This document shows positions 25,621 to 36,906 of a DNA stretch of 64,000 nt, one piece after another (position 1 is the stretch's first letter; the number at the start of each line of letters is the position of its first letter). The translations under genes and the position numbers were made by a program. The notes under the pieces are model-generated. The model was given only the letters and a program-made list of their open reading frames with translations. It made no database searches and was not told where the DNA came from. Source of the DNA: Malachius bipustulatus (lineage: Eukaryota; Arthropoda; Insecta; Coleoptera; Melyridae); contig OU342633.1 of NCBI GenBank assembly GCA_910589415.1, positions 19,382,858 to 19,446,857 of the forward strand, in the 5' to 3' direction.

Positions 25621-26218
25621 TCCATACTACGACCAGGCGGTCGAGGGATTTATGTTATGGGTTATGGGTGCATCCGAGGAATTTGACACTGCCGATAACT
25701 TAAAGAGCTTATGGACATTAATAAATAGGGCGTGTGGTTTGGTTGATGCGAAATGGATTATTATCATCATAGGTACCCATAGCGGTAGGTATTTTGAATA
25801 GAAATTTGAACTACAGGCAGAAAATGTAAAATGCAATACGCAATTATTATTGTCATTATTATTTATTATTAATATTCTCGAAACAATAGCTATGAGCTTA
25901 TTTTTTTATTTTATTGACATCGGCATGTGTTCATAAAAAGCCACGAACACTAAAAACAGTTAAGTACCTAAATATTTTCCGCATTTTGGAAATCGGGTTG
26001 TTGGAGTTTTTAGTTGTTTACTGTAAGAATTTCAGTATAAATTCTATTGAAAACGCGCCCCAATAAAAATAATATAAGAAATTAGCAGGCTTGACTGAAT
26101 TTCTACCTACGCCACTAGCAAACTTATAACTAAAACGCAGTTTATTTGCTGCTATCGTGTCATCCCGTTTGCGGTTTGTTGCTAAAATGCTACGACATAT
26201 TTAAAACTATTATAACCA
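25621..26218. other. AT-rich stretch, no gene seen
   Basis: No domain-bearing frame, repeat copy or clear regulatory motif was recognised. Confidence 0.4.
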
Positions 26219-26412
26219 GTATTATAAAGGCTCATTAGGCTAACGGGCAGATTTCTATGCTCGTTTTTAAAGCTAATATCGACGTCAAATAACTTTTATT
26301 AACATTTTTGTAATTACTTTCATGTCAAGAATAGGTCAATTTAAAAAATTTCCTCTTAGACTCGATACCTTCTTCAGAATCTGCCCGTTAACTTAATGAG
26401 TCTTTATAATAC
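26219..26412. mobile_element. Short MITE with ~37-bp inverted ends
   Basis: The left end GTATTATAAAGGCTCATTAG runs on through TAACGGGCAGATT. The right end is its near-perfect inverted copy, ending TAATGAGTCTTTATAATAC. Total length is about 194 bp and there is no coding content. Target duplications are not clear, so I do not assign a superfamily. Confidence 0.8.
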
Positions 26413-26497
26413 CCGCTGAATCTATTATCGAAAAAGAAAATATTTGGCCCTGACCATGGAAAATTCGCACTCTATATGGGGTTGTGTGGGGCGGTCT

Positions 26498-27060
26498 AAA
26501 AAAAGTCCTTTTTTTTCGTGGCTTTTCTCATCCTAAAGACTCCGACTTTCATCGGTTTATTGTTCTGCAGAAATCTCCATGAGAAAAAATTTTTATTGGC
26601 CTTTAAGGTTATTAAGAAATGGTATTAAAAATGTAATTTATGTGATTTGGACAACGCTGTTTGTTTATTAGTGTGATAATAATTATTTGAAGTGTCATTA
26701 AATTGATAAAAGAAAAAGTAAAAGAAGTCAGACTGGAATAATTATTAAAGAACAGATAGAAATAAATAGGAAGTGTAGAAATGGCGAATGAGAAGCTGTG
26801 TAAAATAAGCTTAAACAATAATCAATAAATAAACTAATTATCAACAAAAACACTTAAATCAAACAGTATAGACGACAATAGATGAAATAAAAGAGCAAAT
26901 AATTGAAAAACACTTCTAAAAAAAAAGTCATTTTTTCGTTGCTTTTTCACATCCCATAAGTATAGCTTATTCCATCTCGTTTATTAATTTGCAGAAACCT
27001 CCAGGAGAAATAATTTTTTCAACTTTTATGGTTAAGAAAATGCAGTAAATTTTTTGTATA
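26498..27060 (+). repeat. Pair of direct repeats (~140 bp) about 420 bp apart
   Basis: Segments 26498-26640 and 26918-27060 share the order: AAAAAGTC, TTTTTTCGT, GCTTTT, CATC, TTCTGCAGAAATCTCCATGAG (TTTGCAGAAACCTCCAGGAG in the second), then GGTTAAGAAA-like sequence. They are diverged and non-coding. Confidence 0.6.
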
Positions 27061-27577
27061 CGGAAAATTTTCGAAGACTACCTACAATATTTTAGAGTGT
27101 TTTATATTTCAGATTCGATCTTAATTGCGCCAAGAAGATAAGTGAAGACATCCCTGCTCCTTAAATTGATGACACCAGGAAGAAAGCAACTCGGGGGAAC
27201 AAAACACAACTCGGACGTTGGAAAAATTCTATCGCCATCATTCGTCAAGTGTCATTAGATTTGTTTATTCCAAAATTCGTGCCTATGAAATTGATCCTCT
27301 AGGGTATAAAATAGGGAATCGAAATACCCGTCAACGCATACCAATCAAGATCTATTGTGACCAGGTGTAGGTGCCGTTCAATTTTTTTTATAATATTGAT
27401 TCAGTATGGTTCGGTTTAATTTAATTCTCATTATTGCAATCATGCCTATATGTATACCTAATAAGTACACAGGATATAGAAATTTAGCAATTTTGCCTCT
27501 TTTCCTAAAGTTTGTCCAGCGAGTGTTGTGGGATGTGATGCCACACTGATCCTGACAAAAAACTTCATTTATTTCCA
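27061..27577. other. Non-coding stretch
   Basis: Nothing was recognised. The end of the stretch contains a pyrimidine-rich run ending TTTCCAAG at 27577, which could be a splice acceptor for the open stretch that follows. Confidence 0.35.
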
Positions 27578-27944
27578 AGTCGAGCTAGATGTGGTATCAC
27601 AGCTCGTCAATCTTATCACCATAATCATTTCTGAACTTACTAATAAGGGAAACACACTATCAAGACGCGAGTTGTACTTCCGTCTCACTCTCGCTTATTT
27701 TTTTAGAATTGCCGACGATTTAAACGTTTGCCTCACAATACGTCCTGATTCAACTCGAAGAGACGATGTATTCTTAGTTATTACCACAAAGGACAACACT
27801 CGCTGGACAAACTATACCTACGCCACTGGCTTATTAATAGAAATAATTAAATTTTTTAGACAAGCGTGGACATCTAAAAGTATTCTTCTGATCCTGTTAA
27901 TTTTGTTTCAAAGTTTTTTCCTTATTGCTTATAACGGGGATTGA
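27578..27944 (+). CDS. Hypothetical exon or relic, open stretch lacking any ATG
   Basis: The surrounding frame is open from about 27528 to a TGA at 27942-27944, long for such AT-rich DNA, and contains no ATG at all. If real, it is therefore an internal or terminal exon or a degraded gene. Codons are mixed in the third position and the translation has an amphipathic, coding-like look (SQLVNLITIIISELTNKGNT, then LSRRELYFRLTLAYFF). The pattern of a helical segment followed by RRELYF is faintly like the N-terminal part of Spo11/topoisomerase VI A proteins (TKRDIYY motif). The catalytic Tyr context and all other Spo11 motifs are absent here and nearby. I treat the function as unknown. Confidence 0.25.
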
Positions 27945-28129
27945 AAAAATAGGATTTTTTCCAAAAATTCAAATGTCATTTTGAAATGTCTCGACCGATT
28001 TTACTCACATGCAACATCCCTTCTGGATGTCTTACTACTAATAAAAATTCCAGTTCCCTAGATTGAAAATGATTTCACATGAAATGCGACTTGAAATGAT
28101 GTCACAAGAACGGTTTAATTCGAAATTTG

Positions 28130-28640
28130 AAAGGAAACCCTGTATAGAAATCACGCAACTTTAAGGTAACTTTTTCAACAATAAATTAAAGTCTCCAAAG
28201 TTCTACAAGATTGGAAAGATACAAACTTTGAAAGATAAAGCTACAGGGGCGTGATGAAAATCAAAAGTTTGAAATTTTAGAAAAATAAACATCATATTTT
28301 TTTAATATCGCCGCCATTTTAATTATTCGCTGCCTGAATTTTTTGTTTCTATTTTGCTTTTACAGGAGTTCAAAAATAACAATTTTTACGAAAATCAAAA
28401 TTGATTTTCAAATGCAATACCAGCCCACATGAATATCTTACTCCCATAAAAATTTCAGTCAAGACAAGAACCGTTTTTTTTTTAATGGACGTCCTGCAGA
28501 AGTAACGCGACTTAAGGAAATTTTTTAACAATAATCCAAGGTAGTCCAAAGGATTCACGAGATTGCACAATTTCGTTCACTAATCTTGAAAATGAAGCTA
28601 CAGGAGCGTTTTGAAAATCGAAAATGCGCGTCTAACCGGG
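28130..28640. repeat. Tandem-like repeated units (~355 bp period)
   Basis: Segments 28150-28290 and 28495-28640 share CACGCAACTTTAAGGTAACT / AACGCGACTTAAGGAAATTT, AACAATAA, AAAGCTACAGGGGCGTGATG / GAAGCTACAGGAGCGTTTTG and following words. The sequence before each unit (from about 27950 and 28310) is also similar. It is non-coding and old. Confidence 0.55.
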
Positions 28641-28689
28641 GGGTCTCTGGGTTACGGAGTATCCGCTGGGAATGAGAGGGAGTATCCTC

Positions 28690-29600
28690 TTCCAGCCGTC
28701 CAATCGCATCACACAAAACTTTTTCCACAACAATGGAAAAATACAACAATCGTACCTACTCATAAGTACAACACAGATCAGGGAAAACAAAAAAAGCACA
28801 CAGAAAGCTACAGACCGATTAGATGACTCAAAGGCACACTCGAGAAGAAAAATACACTCCCAGAACAATTCGGTTGCAGGGAGGTCTACTCCACCACTCA
28901 CAAAGCCGCAAGGCTGACCATCATAAATCACAACTGGAATCAAAAACAAAAAAAAAGCTACATGGGCGCCGTAATGCTATACACAACAGAAACATCTGGA
29001 TCCAGAAGCAACTGCTCTCAACTCAAAGAACCGCGGAAGCGGTAGTTCCACAAGATTCGCCTCTATACCCTCACCTCTTCAACATCTATACATCCGGCAT
29101 CTCAAAATGACACAGCCATCATCACAAAACACTTCGAATACATATCACACTGGGCCACAAGATGGAAAATCAAAGTGCACTGAGACAAAGCACAAGAAAT
29201 CCTCTGATGCCATATCTCTACCGAGGATGAGGCTCACGGGAGCATGGTCTGAAAAACTGGTCCACACACAAAATAAAATCAGACAAGCCAGAGCTCTATC
29301 TCTCTCCTCAACCAAAAAAGCCTACTAAACACAAAAAATAAACTACTCATTTACACACAGGTAGTTAGACCGCAGCCATCACTTACGCCGCCGCCGCCGC
29401 CTGGCACACACTCCCCGCCCACTCCCTATAATGTCATTCAAAACAAAACGCCCAAAATCATCACGAACGTCTTGTTCACGATGAGCAAGGAGCAACTACA
29501 CTCAGAGCTCAACATACCCACACTCAAATCATACATAGAAAACATTACCACCACATTCAAACAAAAAGTACAACTCCAGACGAGCGAACTCAATTAAAAT
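28690..29600 (+). pseudogene. Decayed Jockey-like LINE reverse transcriptase
   Basis: Pieces of a non-LTR reverse transcriptase appear in order on the plus strand, in different frames. FPQQWKNTTIVP...ESYRPIR (28718-28825) resembles the W-K-x-A-x-V-V-P...SYRPI block. EQFGCREVYSTTH follows (about 28863-28900). VPQDSPLYPHLFNIYTSGI (29040-29100) is the PQGSPLSPxLFNIY block. ISHWATRWKIKV then lies near 29150. Finally SELNIPTLKSYI (29495-29545) matches the ELxIPTL motif near the C-terminus of Jockey-clade proteins. Several frameshifts and stops separate the blocks, and the catalytic YADD box is not readable. The element is dead and 5'-truncated; no poly(A) tail or target duplication was pinned down. 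Confidence 0.8.
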
Positions 29601-31379
29601 ACACATCACACACAACAAGAGTAATAACAGTTACTAAACTAGCTCGTCTTTCGTTTAAGATCCTAGTCAGCCGTGCAATAAGTCAACAAGAGGAGTGGGA
29701 GCATAGCTTGCGCACAGATAACCACTGATGATGTCTATCGCAGTTGTAGACGAAAAGTTCAGAGCAAATCCCCAAGGGTCAATGCAAAAGAACCCGGAAT
29801 CAATTATGATTTCAGTTGAATCCAGTCGTGATAGTTTACACACATTACTCACTAAGATGTTATGCTTTATTCATAAACGAGCTCGAATTTGGTCATACTG
29901 TAATTTTGATTTCGATTCTTGCACATTATTCCCTCATATTATACCACAATCGATTAGCCACATAGAATTTTGGAGCGCATTGTTAATCGATTACATGCAT
30001 TTGATTACTTTTTGATATATTATATCACCTTTGATATGACCAAAATAGCAAATAGCAATTGGTTAGTATAGAGGACCTACCTGGATAGTTTCTTGTGGGG
30101 TATACTTCCTCTCGGTCATCATATTATCCTCTCCATTTCAACTGCAAAAGAATATTTATTTAAAGAAACACGTAATGTAATGAAATAAGTAGACAAAAAT
30201 ATCTATGTACATTTTGTGTCCAAGATAAAAAGTTAACAGTAGGTATATATGGATTCCATAAAATCAGTTTTCAGGTAGGTACCAGTCTCAATTATCGGTT
30301 CTTCAAATATCCTGAAAAACTGAAAATACTAAATCTCGTAATTTCTGACTGGACTTTACACACCAAAATGTACTCACGCTGCAGCTATCAATTTTTTTTT
30401 TTTTTTCTATAATGACACCATAAAGGGTTTTCAGCCTATGTATAGAGTGTACCACATCAGTGAGGTATTATTATTCCTAGATGGGAATCTCGTTTGTTAC
30501 AAATGTGGACCAGGTATACAGATGAAGAGATCTTTTGCCACTTAATTGTATGTAAGGCACAGATATAGGCACTGCGGAAAGAATAAATGGAACTCCTATG
30601 ATAGAATGAAGAAACGTACCTATACTGGCCTTAATAGAAAGATGGGAAAGATTTGAACAGAAGTGTCACTCACACTAGTCCCTTGAGATGTTAGAGAGAG
30701 AAAGAGAGATTAAAGAAAAATTCAAATTTCCTTTTTTTTTCGGTGTATTTCTGGAACCAATAACTGAGGTACCTCATACTCTTAAGCGACATAGATTCAA
30801 ATTGTATATATGTTTTATCTTAAACTTTGTTGAGCGAAGCGTAGTTGTTTATTACATGCAGTTTCGTCTTATTCGTCGTACACAGCTAGCTTTGATCGTA
30901 ACTTTATATTAGAAAACTCACGGAAGATATACGCTCTATAGTCTGTATTCCTTCAGGAAGACATCATGAAACTCATGAAAGTAAGTTTACTCGGCTGTTC
31001 GTTAGCGACGAGTTGCGGGGATATCATAAATGAGTTAGAGGAACGACAAACGTGACATGAAATCCACAGCGCCACTAGAGCAACCCCCTAGTAGTCACCC
31101 TCGTCTCCTATACCTACATATATCCATGGGGAGCGGATGTTCATTTTTGGGCGCTCTTATATTCTAAAAGGTTTATTTCCTGGGTAATTGATAGTAATGG
31201 GAATTTGATGGACTTTTGTATGTTTTCATTATTTTCTAGAGATTTGTTCCTACCTAATATTTATCCCTCCAAGAAATATAAGAAATATCCCTCCATGTTT
31301 GTTTACAACTCGGTAAGGAATTAATAGATTTCATTATTTTGTGGAAGTTTTCTTCTTATTGATTAAAAATGTAAATATG
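29601..31379. other. AT-rich stretch, no supported gene
   Basis: Around 30500-30660, plus-strand frames contain a possible CYKCG and MWTRYTDEEIFCHLIVCKAQ, reminiscent of the Cys/His tail of LINE proteins, but too broken to call. Otherwise nothing was recognised. Confidence 0.4.
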
Positions 31380-33010
31380 TAGTGTCTTCGAAATTTTCTT
31401 GAAAAATGGATGTCTTCAGAATGGGACGTAATTTTATGTGAGCACAATCAATTGCAAAACAATCCAGCTGGATCGTAAAGTCTCAGTTTTCTCACAAAAC
31501 GAGCACAAAAATTTTGAAAAGCTATCAAATTGCTAATTTTAAACTTTGAAAGATTCATATCTCGAGAACGCGAATTCGCAGGATAAAAGGGCTTTCAATA
31601 TCGGAATTGCCGTGCCATAGTCTGGCACGTCCTCCAGTAAATTTTCAAGTTATTGTCGTTTTGAAAAATCGACAATTGCAAAAACCTCGCCCGGATAATG
31701 ATGTTTCTCCTGTAATTATCTCGAAAACGGGGAGAGCTACAGAAGAACCGCTCACAGCTCTGAGCTTCTCACAATTTTCATCGTCTGATGGACGATTTTT
31801 AATAAAAATAGAAGAGAAAAAAAATTTCTAAAAGTTTGCATAACCCGGTAGGTACCTATAGGTAGGTACCTACCTATAATATATATTGAAATTTTCATGA
31901 AGAATCGATGCCTTCAGAATGGGACGTAATTTTGTGTGAACAAAGTCAATTGCAATAGGAGTTGGTTAAACAATCCAGATGGACCGTAAAGTAGTCAGGT
32001 TTCTCACAAAAAAATAGGAACAAAAATTTTGAAAAGCTAAAAATCCGTCATTTTCAAATTTGCACAGTTAGAATAAATGCAATTAGAGGGGGGGAAATAC
32101 TGCAATAGTATTTTGCTGTTTGAGCGAGGAAAAAAATCGTTCGAGACCTTTCTTGAATACTTCACCATATTTGGATGAAGAAAACAGAAGAAAATCCACA
32201 AAAAACGACAGCTGAATTATATCTGATGAAGAATTTCGGGAGCTGTGTCCATTCTGAGCAAACATTGCAAAGAAGTTACTACTAGAATTGTATTTTTTAT
32301 TTACTCAATTAAAAAAAGATACATTTTCTCTCAGTCTTAAATAAACTATAAAGGGGACCAAAATATGAAGGCGGCAATAGTTACCACAATCTGTAGAAAA
32401 TCTGAATGGAGATAGTTTGACCCAATCGCTGCAATTACTGTTAGAGGATGCTTTCCCTTTGGGCCAGTTCCTTATTGGGGCTATGACGAAATATTATTTT
32501 ATTGACTATGTAGGTATTTCCATTTTTACACAAGTTTCGATAAAAACAAAATTAGAAGAGCAGCTTGAAGAAACACAAGGAACTATAATTGAGTAAGATC
32601 GATCAGGTTTGGTTAAATTTGATTCATATAGAAGAGTTTAGTTTTTTTCACAAAATTTGAACAAAAATTTTCAAAAGGCAAAAGTCGCCATTTTTTTTAA
32701 CTTTGAACGTCCATATCTCGAGAACGCAGTCTCGCAGAAAAAGTCGCTTACGATTTCAGAACCATCATTGTCCAACGCATTCTCGAGCAAATTTCCAGAA
32801 ACCTTCATTCTTCAAAATTCGTGTTTCGCTATCGATCGGTGGATTGTTCTCATTTTCATAGCATTCGACACCGGGACGGTGAAAAATACCGCGGCGAAAA
32901 GGCCACAAATTGATGGGGGTGCACAAAAACCGTCCAATCGAAAAATGAGATTTCCTTTGATTCTCGAAGACAAGGACAGCTACAGAGGAACCGATTATAT
33001 ATACATACAA
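31380..33010 (+). repeat. Three direct copies of a non-coding dispersed repeat
   Basis: Copy 1 (about 31380-31840), copy 2 (about 31885-32075, truncated) and copy 3 (about 32590-33010) share words. CTTCAGAATGGGACGTAATTTT is in copies 1 and 2. Copies 1 and 3 share CATATCTCGAGAACGC and GAGCTACAGAAGAACCG / CAGCTACAGAGGAACCG. All three share CACAAAAATTTTGAAAAG-like phrases. They are non-coding and diverged; the superfamily is unknown. Confidence 0.65.
31857..31878. repeat. Perfect 22-bp palindrome built on GGTACC
   Basis: The sequence is TATAGGTAGGT followed by its exact reverse complement ACCTACCTATA. It is the largest instance of a TAGGTACCTA-type word that recurs across the window (for example near 4064, 30277, 40718, 41447 and 59688). 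Confidence 0.85.
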
Positions 33011-33692
33011 AACAAAACAAACCGCCATGTATTATCTAGACATAATCTACATAGTGGTGTATGTACATAAATTTGTGCAATAAATTGAATTATAGAACTT
33101 GATTATGGAAACAACCCACGTTTTCCTGAATGGACCGCCAAAAATAGAACCGGTGAAAACAATAACCAGTCGCGGGCTTTTAACAGGGCCTAATTAGTAT
33201 TTATTGAGGGTTAAAAGAGTGGTAAATTTAGAAGGTGTAACGTGAATGAAATTTTAATCATGTTAATATCGATTTGTAATTACATGCAGCATGCGAGGTA
33301 AGTATAGGGTCTGCCAAACCGGAAATCATTTTCTCTCTATCGCAGAGGTTCACGTGTAATAGTAACATGCATGCCCTTCCTGCTGTAGAAACAAAAAAGT
33401 TTAAAAATGTATATCTATTGTAGAAAGAAATATAAAATTTACTGAAAGATATCGTGTTTTCCGTCCATTTATTATTAAGTTTACAAAACACTTTGATCAG
33501 AATAAGAAACATGGGAATAAATTAATCATAATATTCATGCAGACTCTCGAATGATTTTTTGTTTCAAATTCTGTTTTTCCACTTGATTATTCGTATTATT
33601 TGTTGTGGTAACAATTATTCATGAATGAGATTTTATATTTAAAATTTTATAATAATAATGAGATCTTTTCTTTACGCATGACCTTTCTGTAA
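33011..33692. other. AT-rich stretch, no gene seen
   Basis: Only short unsupported frames were found; no motifs were recognised. Confidence 0.4.
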
Positions 33693-33885
33693 ACATCTAG
33701 ATACGTTTTAGGTCACTATTCGCTTGTTACGCGGGATCTACTGATTATGGAATCGAAAACAGTACTCGGTATTCGATAAGTACTGTCGCTGGAAAAGAGA
33801 GGTCGCCAGATGTTTCAATCTTGTAAATAATGAAAGTGAAACCTACTTGCACTAATTGCACCTAACGCCGTTAGGTCGTTACAAG
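33693..33885 (+). repeat. Dispersed ~190-bp repeat, copy B
   Basis: This closely matches the reverse complement of 10322-10500, from an ACATCTAGATACGTTTTAGG-like start to the terminal GTTAGGTCGTTACA. High similarity over the whole length suggests fairly recent dispersal relative to the foldback elements. Confidence 0.75.
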
Positions 33886-34672
33886 CTATTGTCATCATCA
33901 GTTCAATTACACCCTAATACGGATCTGCGCTCTTATTATAATGAATCGTCAGATAGAAAAAATGACATTACAAAAATAAATCTGGCAATAACCAAAATGA
34001 AAATGTTTCAGTTTGGATTAAAGAGTCCCACGCCGATCGTTATTCTGCCTGCAGTCGTCTACCTCAAGTTCTAATAAACAAGAGCCGTAAAAACTATAAA
34101 AATCAGATAAGAATCACTCTTTACATCTCTAATTTTTTCCTAGAAGCTACAAGAAACTAGCGGTCTCACTTTATCACTGACAGAAAAGTAAAATAAGCAA
34201 TGTCCAATTGCATCCAGATAATTCTCATTATCAAATCAATATATCTACAATCAGACTTTGCTTCAACAAGCATCTTTTTGTACTGTTCTTTTTTGTTTTG
34301 TTCAATCTTATGAACAATTTCTCTAGTTTGGATTGAAGAGTTGGTAAACATAATCGAGTGTAAAATGGAGAGAAAAATAGGAGCAACAAGGTATCAGACG
34401 TCTCACTGTAAAGAATAATATTCCGACAATAAACGCCACCGTAATAAAGCGTTATTTCATCTAGATCCGCTTGTAGCCTGGACTGAACGACAATATAATA
34501 TTAGAAACGAGCTTATCTTTCTGCAACAAACGTCATAAATCCTGTTGCTGTAAATCGGAAATTTTATATCAAATTATATGAAGAGAAAAACCCATATTTC
34601 CTCAGAACACAAGTTCAGCTTTAATAAACTCTAAAATGAGATCCACAGGCTACAACTATAATATGAACACAA
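33886..34672. other. AT-rich stretch, no gene seen
   Basis: No supported coding sequence, repeat copy or structural motif was recognised. Confidence 0.4.
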
Positions 34673-35077
34673 CCCAGACAGAAAGAGTCACGTTATAATG
34701 ACGTCATTTCTCAGTCATTTTTTGGTCCCCGACGTCATATTACCAAAAAAGCACGTGATTATTGTCGTTTTCAGACGTGATTTAGACGTGATGTTTATGA
34801 CATCCATATAACGTCGTTTTTTCGTCATTTTCAGACAAACTGAATATTTGAATCTAGCTCTATAAGTTCTGGCTTACCATAAATTATTTTTATATAAAGA
34901 GTCAATTTTAATGTTTCCTTCTCCTTCTTGCTTATACAAGTTCTCGCTATCTAAAAGTTCCTTCGATGTGACATAATCACCTCATTCTACCGTCATTTGT
35001 CCGTCATTTATAAATTCATAATGACGTCGGGGATGACCAAAAAATCACATTGCAGCGACCTGACTTTGCTGCTTGGG
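34673..35077. mobile_element. MITE rich in GACGT/ACGTC words, ~405 bp
   Basis: The left end CCCAGACAGAAAGAGTCACG and the inverted right end (complement CCCAAGCAGCAAAGTCAGGT) form imperfect terminal inverted repeats. The interior is packed with ACGTC/GACGT words, including the 12-bp palindrome AATGACGTCATT at 34697-34708, and a GTCCCCGACGTCAT block mirrored by ATGACGTCGGGGATGAC. There is no coding content. Target duplications are not clear. Confidence 0.65.
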
Positions 35078-35439
35078 AAGTTATACATAGACGACCAATC
35101 CAATGAGAATGGCCTCTTACTTGATCGATTTCTTTGATTTAAGTTTGCTTCCCGTTAACTAAAACCCTTCGTTTACCGATAAAAACCTCTACAAGGCAAC
35201 CAATCCTCACGAATGATGGGCGACATTTATATGGAACTCTGATTTAGTTATTGATATGTTTGTATTAAAGATCGCCTGACTGCGAAAATATCAGAATTTC
35301 GCGTCCACCGTGGCGACTACGAGCAATCAAAGTGAAATCCAGTGGTACACGATAAACCTCGCTGAAGAAGTATAAAAAACATTTTAACAAATAATTTTTT
35401 TGTTTTTTTTTGGTTTGATTTTTATTAGTGTGCCATATA

Positions 35440-36195
35440 CAGGTTGTTACTTAAGGCTTTGTATTAAATTTAAAGACGTATTCCTGGACCAATTTTAAAT
35501 TTCTAGTTTTTATCAGTTAATTCAGATACCTAAGGTATCTGGTTTTAAAGATTTTCAAGTTTTTTTTAAATTAGTTTTTCATTAATATCTCAAACATTCT
35601 GTTGCCGATGCTGTCAAAAATTTGTCTGTGTTATTTGTAAAAATAAAAAATCTCCTTTAGCCCCAAGTAAATTACAATTATTAAGTCCAGTGGCATCCAG
35701 GAAGGCACCCTCGCCATTATTATTATTGCAAAGAAAAATATACGACACTGACTTTTTTATTTTTTTTTCCGATTTAGCAATTAATAAGACAACATTTTGT
35801 CTCTTGAATTTTATTCTAATCTCCTGTCGCTTCCTAGAAAAAAATATATAAAAGCCCCTTTAAAGGCATGTCGAAAAATTGATTTTAATTTGAATGATTT
35901 TTAATTTGATCAATTTTTAGATACCCTTTAAAGCGACTTCCATTTTTTTTCTGGAAAAAGAAGTAAGATAGAAAAACAATTTAACAAAAAAATTGTATTT
36001 TTTGCTACTTAATCTGAAAAAATATCCAAATTTAAAAAAATTCAGTGGCGTACATTTTTCTTTGCAATAATATTGGTGAAAATGAAAAGAAAACTTTAAC
36101 ACCCTGTATCTTGAAAATTAAATTTTATGGCACATGTTAAAATTGACCCACGAATACGCCCTTAAATTTAGTACATACCCTCAAGTAACACCCTG
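35440..36195. mobile_element. Foldback MITE, Tc1/mariner-like, ~756 bp
   Basis: The left end CAGGTTGTTACTTAAGGCTT is preceded by TA. The right end is its inverted copy (complement CAGGGTGTTACTTGAGGGTA). Similarity extends inward through TAAATTTAA and CGTATTC. Inner blocks such as TCCAGTGGCATCC and TTTGCAAAGAAAAATATACG also recur inverted in the right arm. There is no transposase frame. The end sequence is related to that of the element at 40192. Confidence 0.75.
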
Positions 36196-36723
36196 TGTGT
36201 GAACTCGGCGCATAGGTACTGATACATAATTTTTCATTCCTGAGCAATTTTTTTGGCGATATACAAAGTGAAGGTATCCTAATAAGGTTAACAAAGTTTC
36301 AGCCCTGCTTTGGTTAATTTCTGACATAATTTTAGTTTTGAAAAATTAAGTATGCCTTGGAAAATTTCAAAAAAAAAATTATGAGAACTAAAGTGCCTTT
36401 TTGTAGCAAATACGACGAAAAGTTATTTGAAAAAATTGTTTAGAATCAACATTCAAGCTTCTGTACCAAATTTCAAAATCTTCGGCCAATATAATTTTTT
36501 TTAAATGCACTGTAGCCCAAAATTTTTTTTTTTTTATTTCCCAGGCATACCTACTTGATTTTTCAAAACTAAAATAATTATAGTCTTTAACCAAGCGGGG
36601 TTGAGCCCCAAAAAAATAAAATTCAACTTTAATAAGAGCGTTTATCACCAGATCGCCCTATCACATATAATAATACACCTACCATTCATTCACACACTTC
36701 ATTTTCACCCAATCCCTCTTCAG
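36196..36723. other. AT-rich stretch ending in a polypyrimidine tract
   Basis: Nothing coding was recognised. The last ~40 bases form a clear pyrimidine-rich tract ending CCCAATCCCTCTTCAG, taken here as a splice acceptor. Confidence 0.45.
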
Positions 36724-36906
36724 TTTTTCACACACACTGACGACCGCGTCAACCGATCGCACTCCGAGCTTGCGGAGTCCCCGGCGGGCCATGCGACGAC
36801 GACGTCGGGAACGGTACTGACGAGCGGCGGCTTCGAAGGGCCGCGAACGGAGGAAGAGGAGCTGACGCAGGTCGCGGATACAGGAAGCGCCCGGATATGT
36901 TTCAAA
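36724..36906 (+). CDS. Candidate internal coding exon of an unrecognised gene
   Basis: The 183-bp segment is GC-rich against very AT-rich flanks. It is preceded by a strong acceptor (CCCAATCCCTCTTCAG) and followed by a good donor (TTCAAA/GTGAGAATC). It is exactly 61 codons with phase 0 at both ends and no stop. Its product is polar and Ser/Thr/Glu-rich (for example SELAESPAGHATTTSGTVLT and GPRTEEEELTQVADTG), suggesting a disordered region. No partner exons were identified within several kb, so the gene would have large introns. The reverse strand is also open, as GC-rich DNA often is, but lacks splice sites. Function is unknown. Confidence 0.55.

Noticed and set aside
30440..30670. Possible LINE C-terminal Cys/His segment
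   Set aside because: Too many stops and frame changes; the Cys/His spacing does not match a known tail motif well enough.
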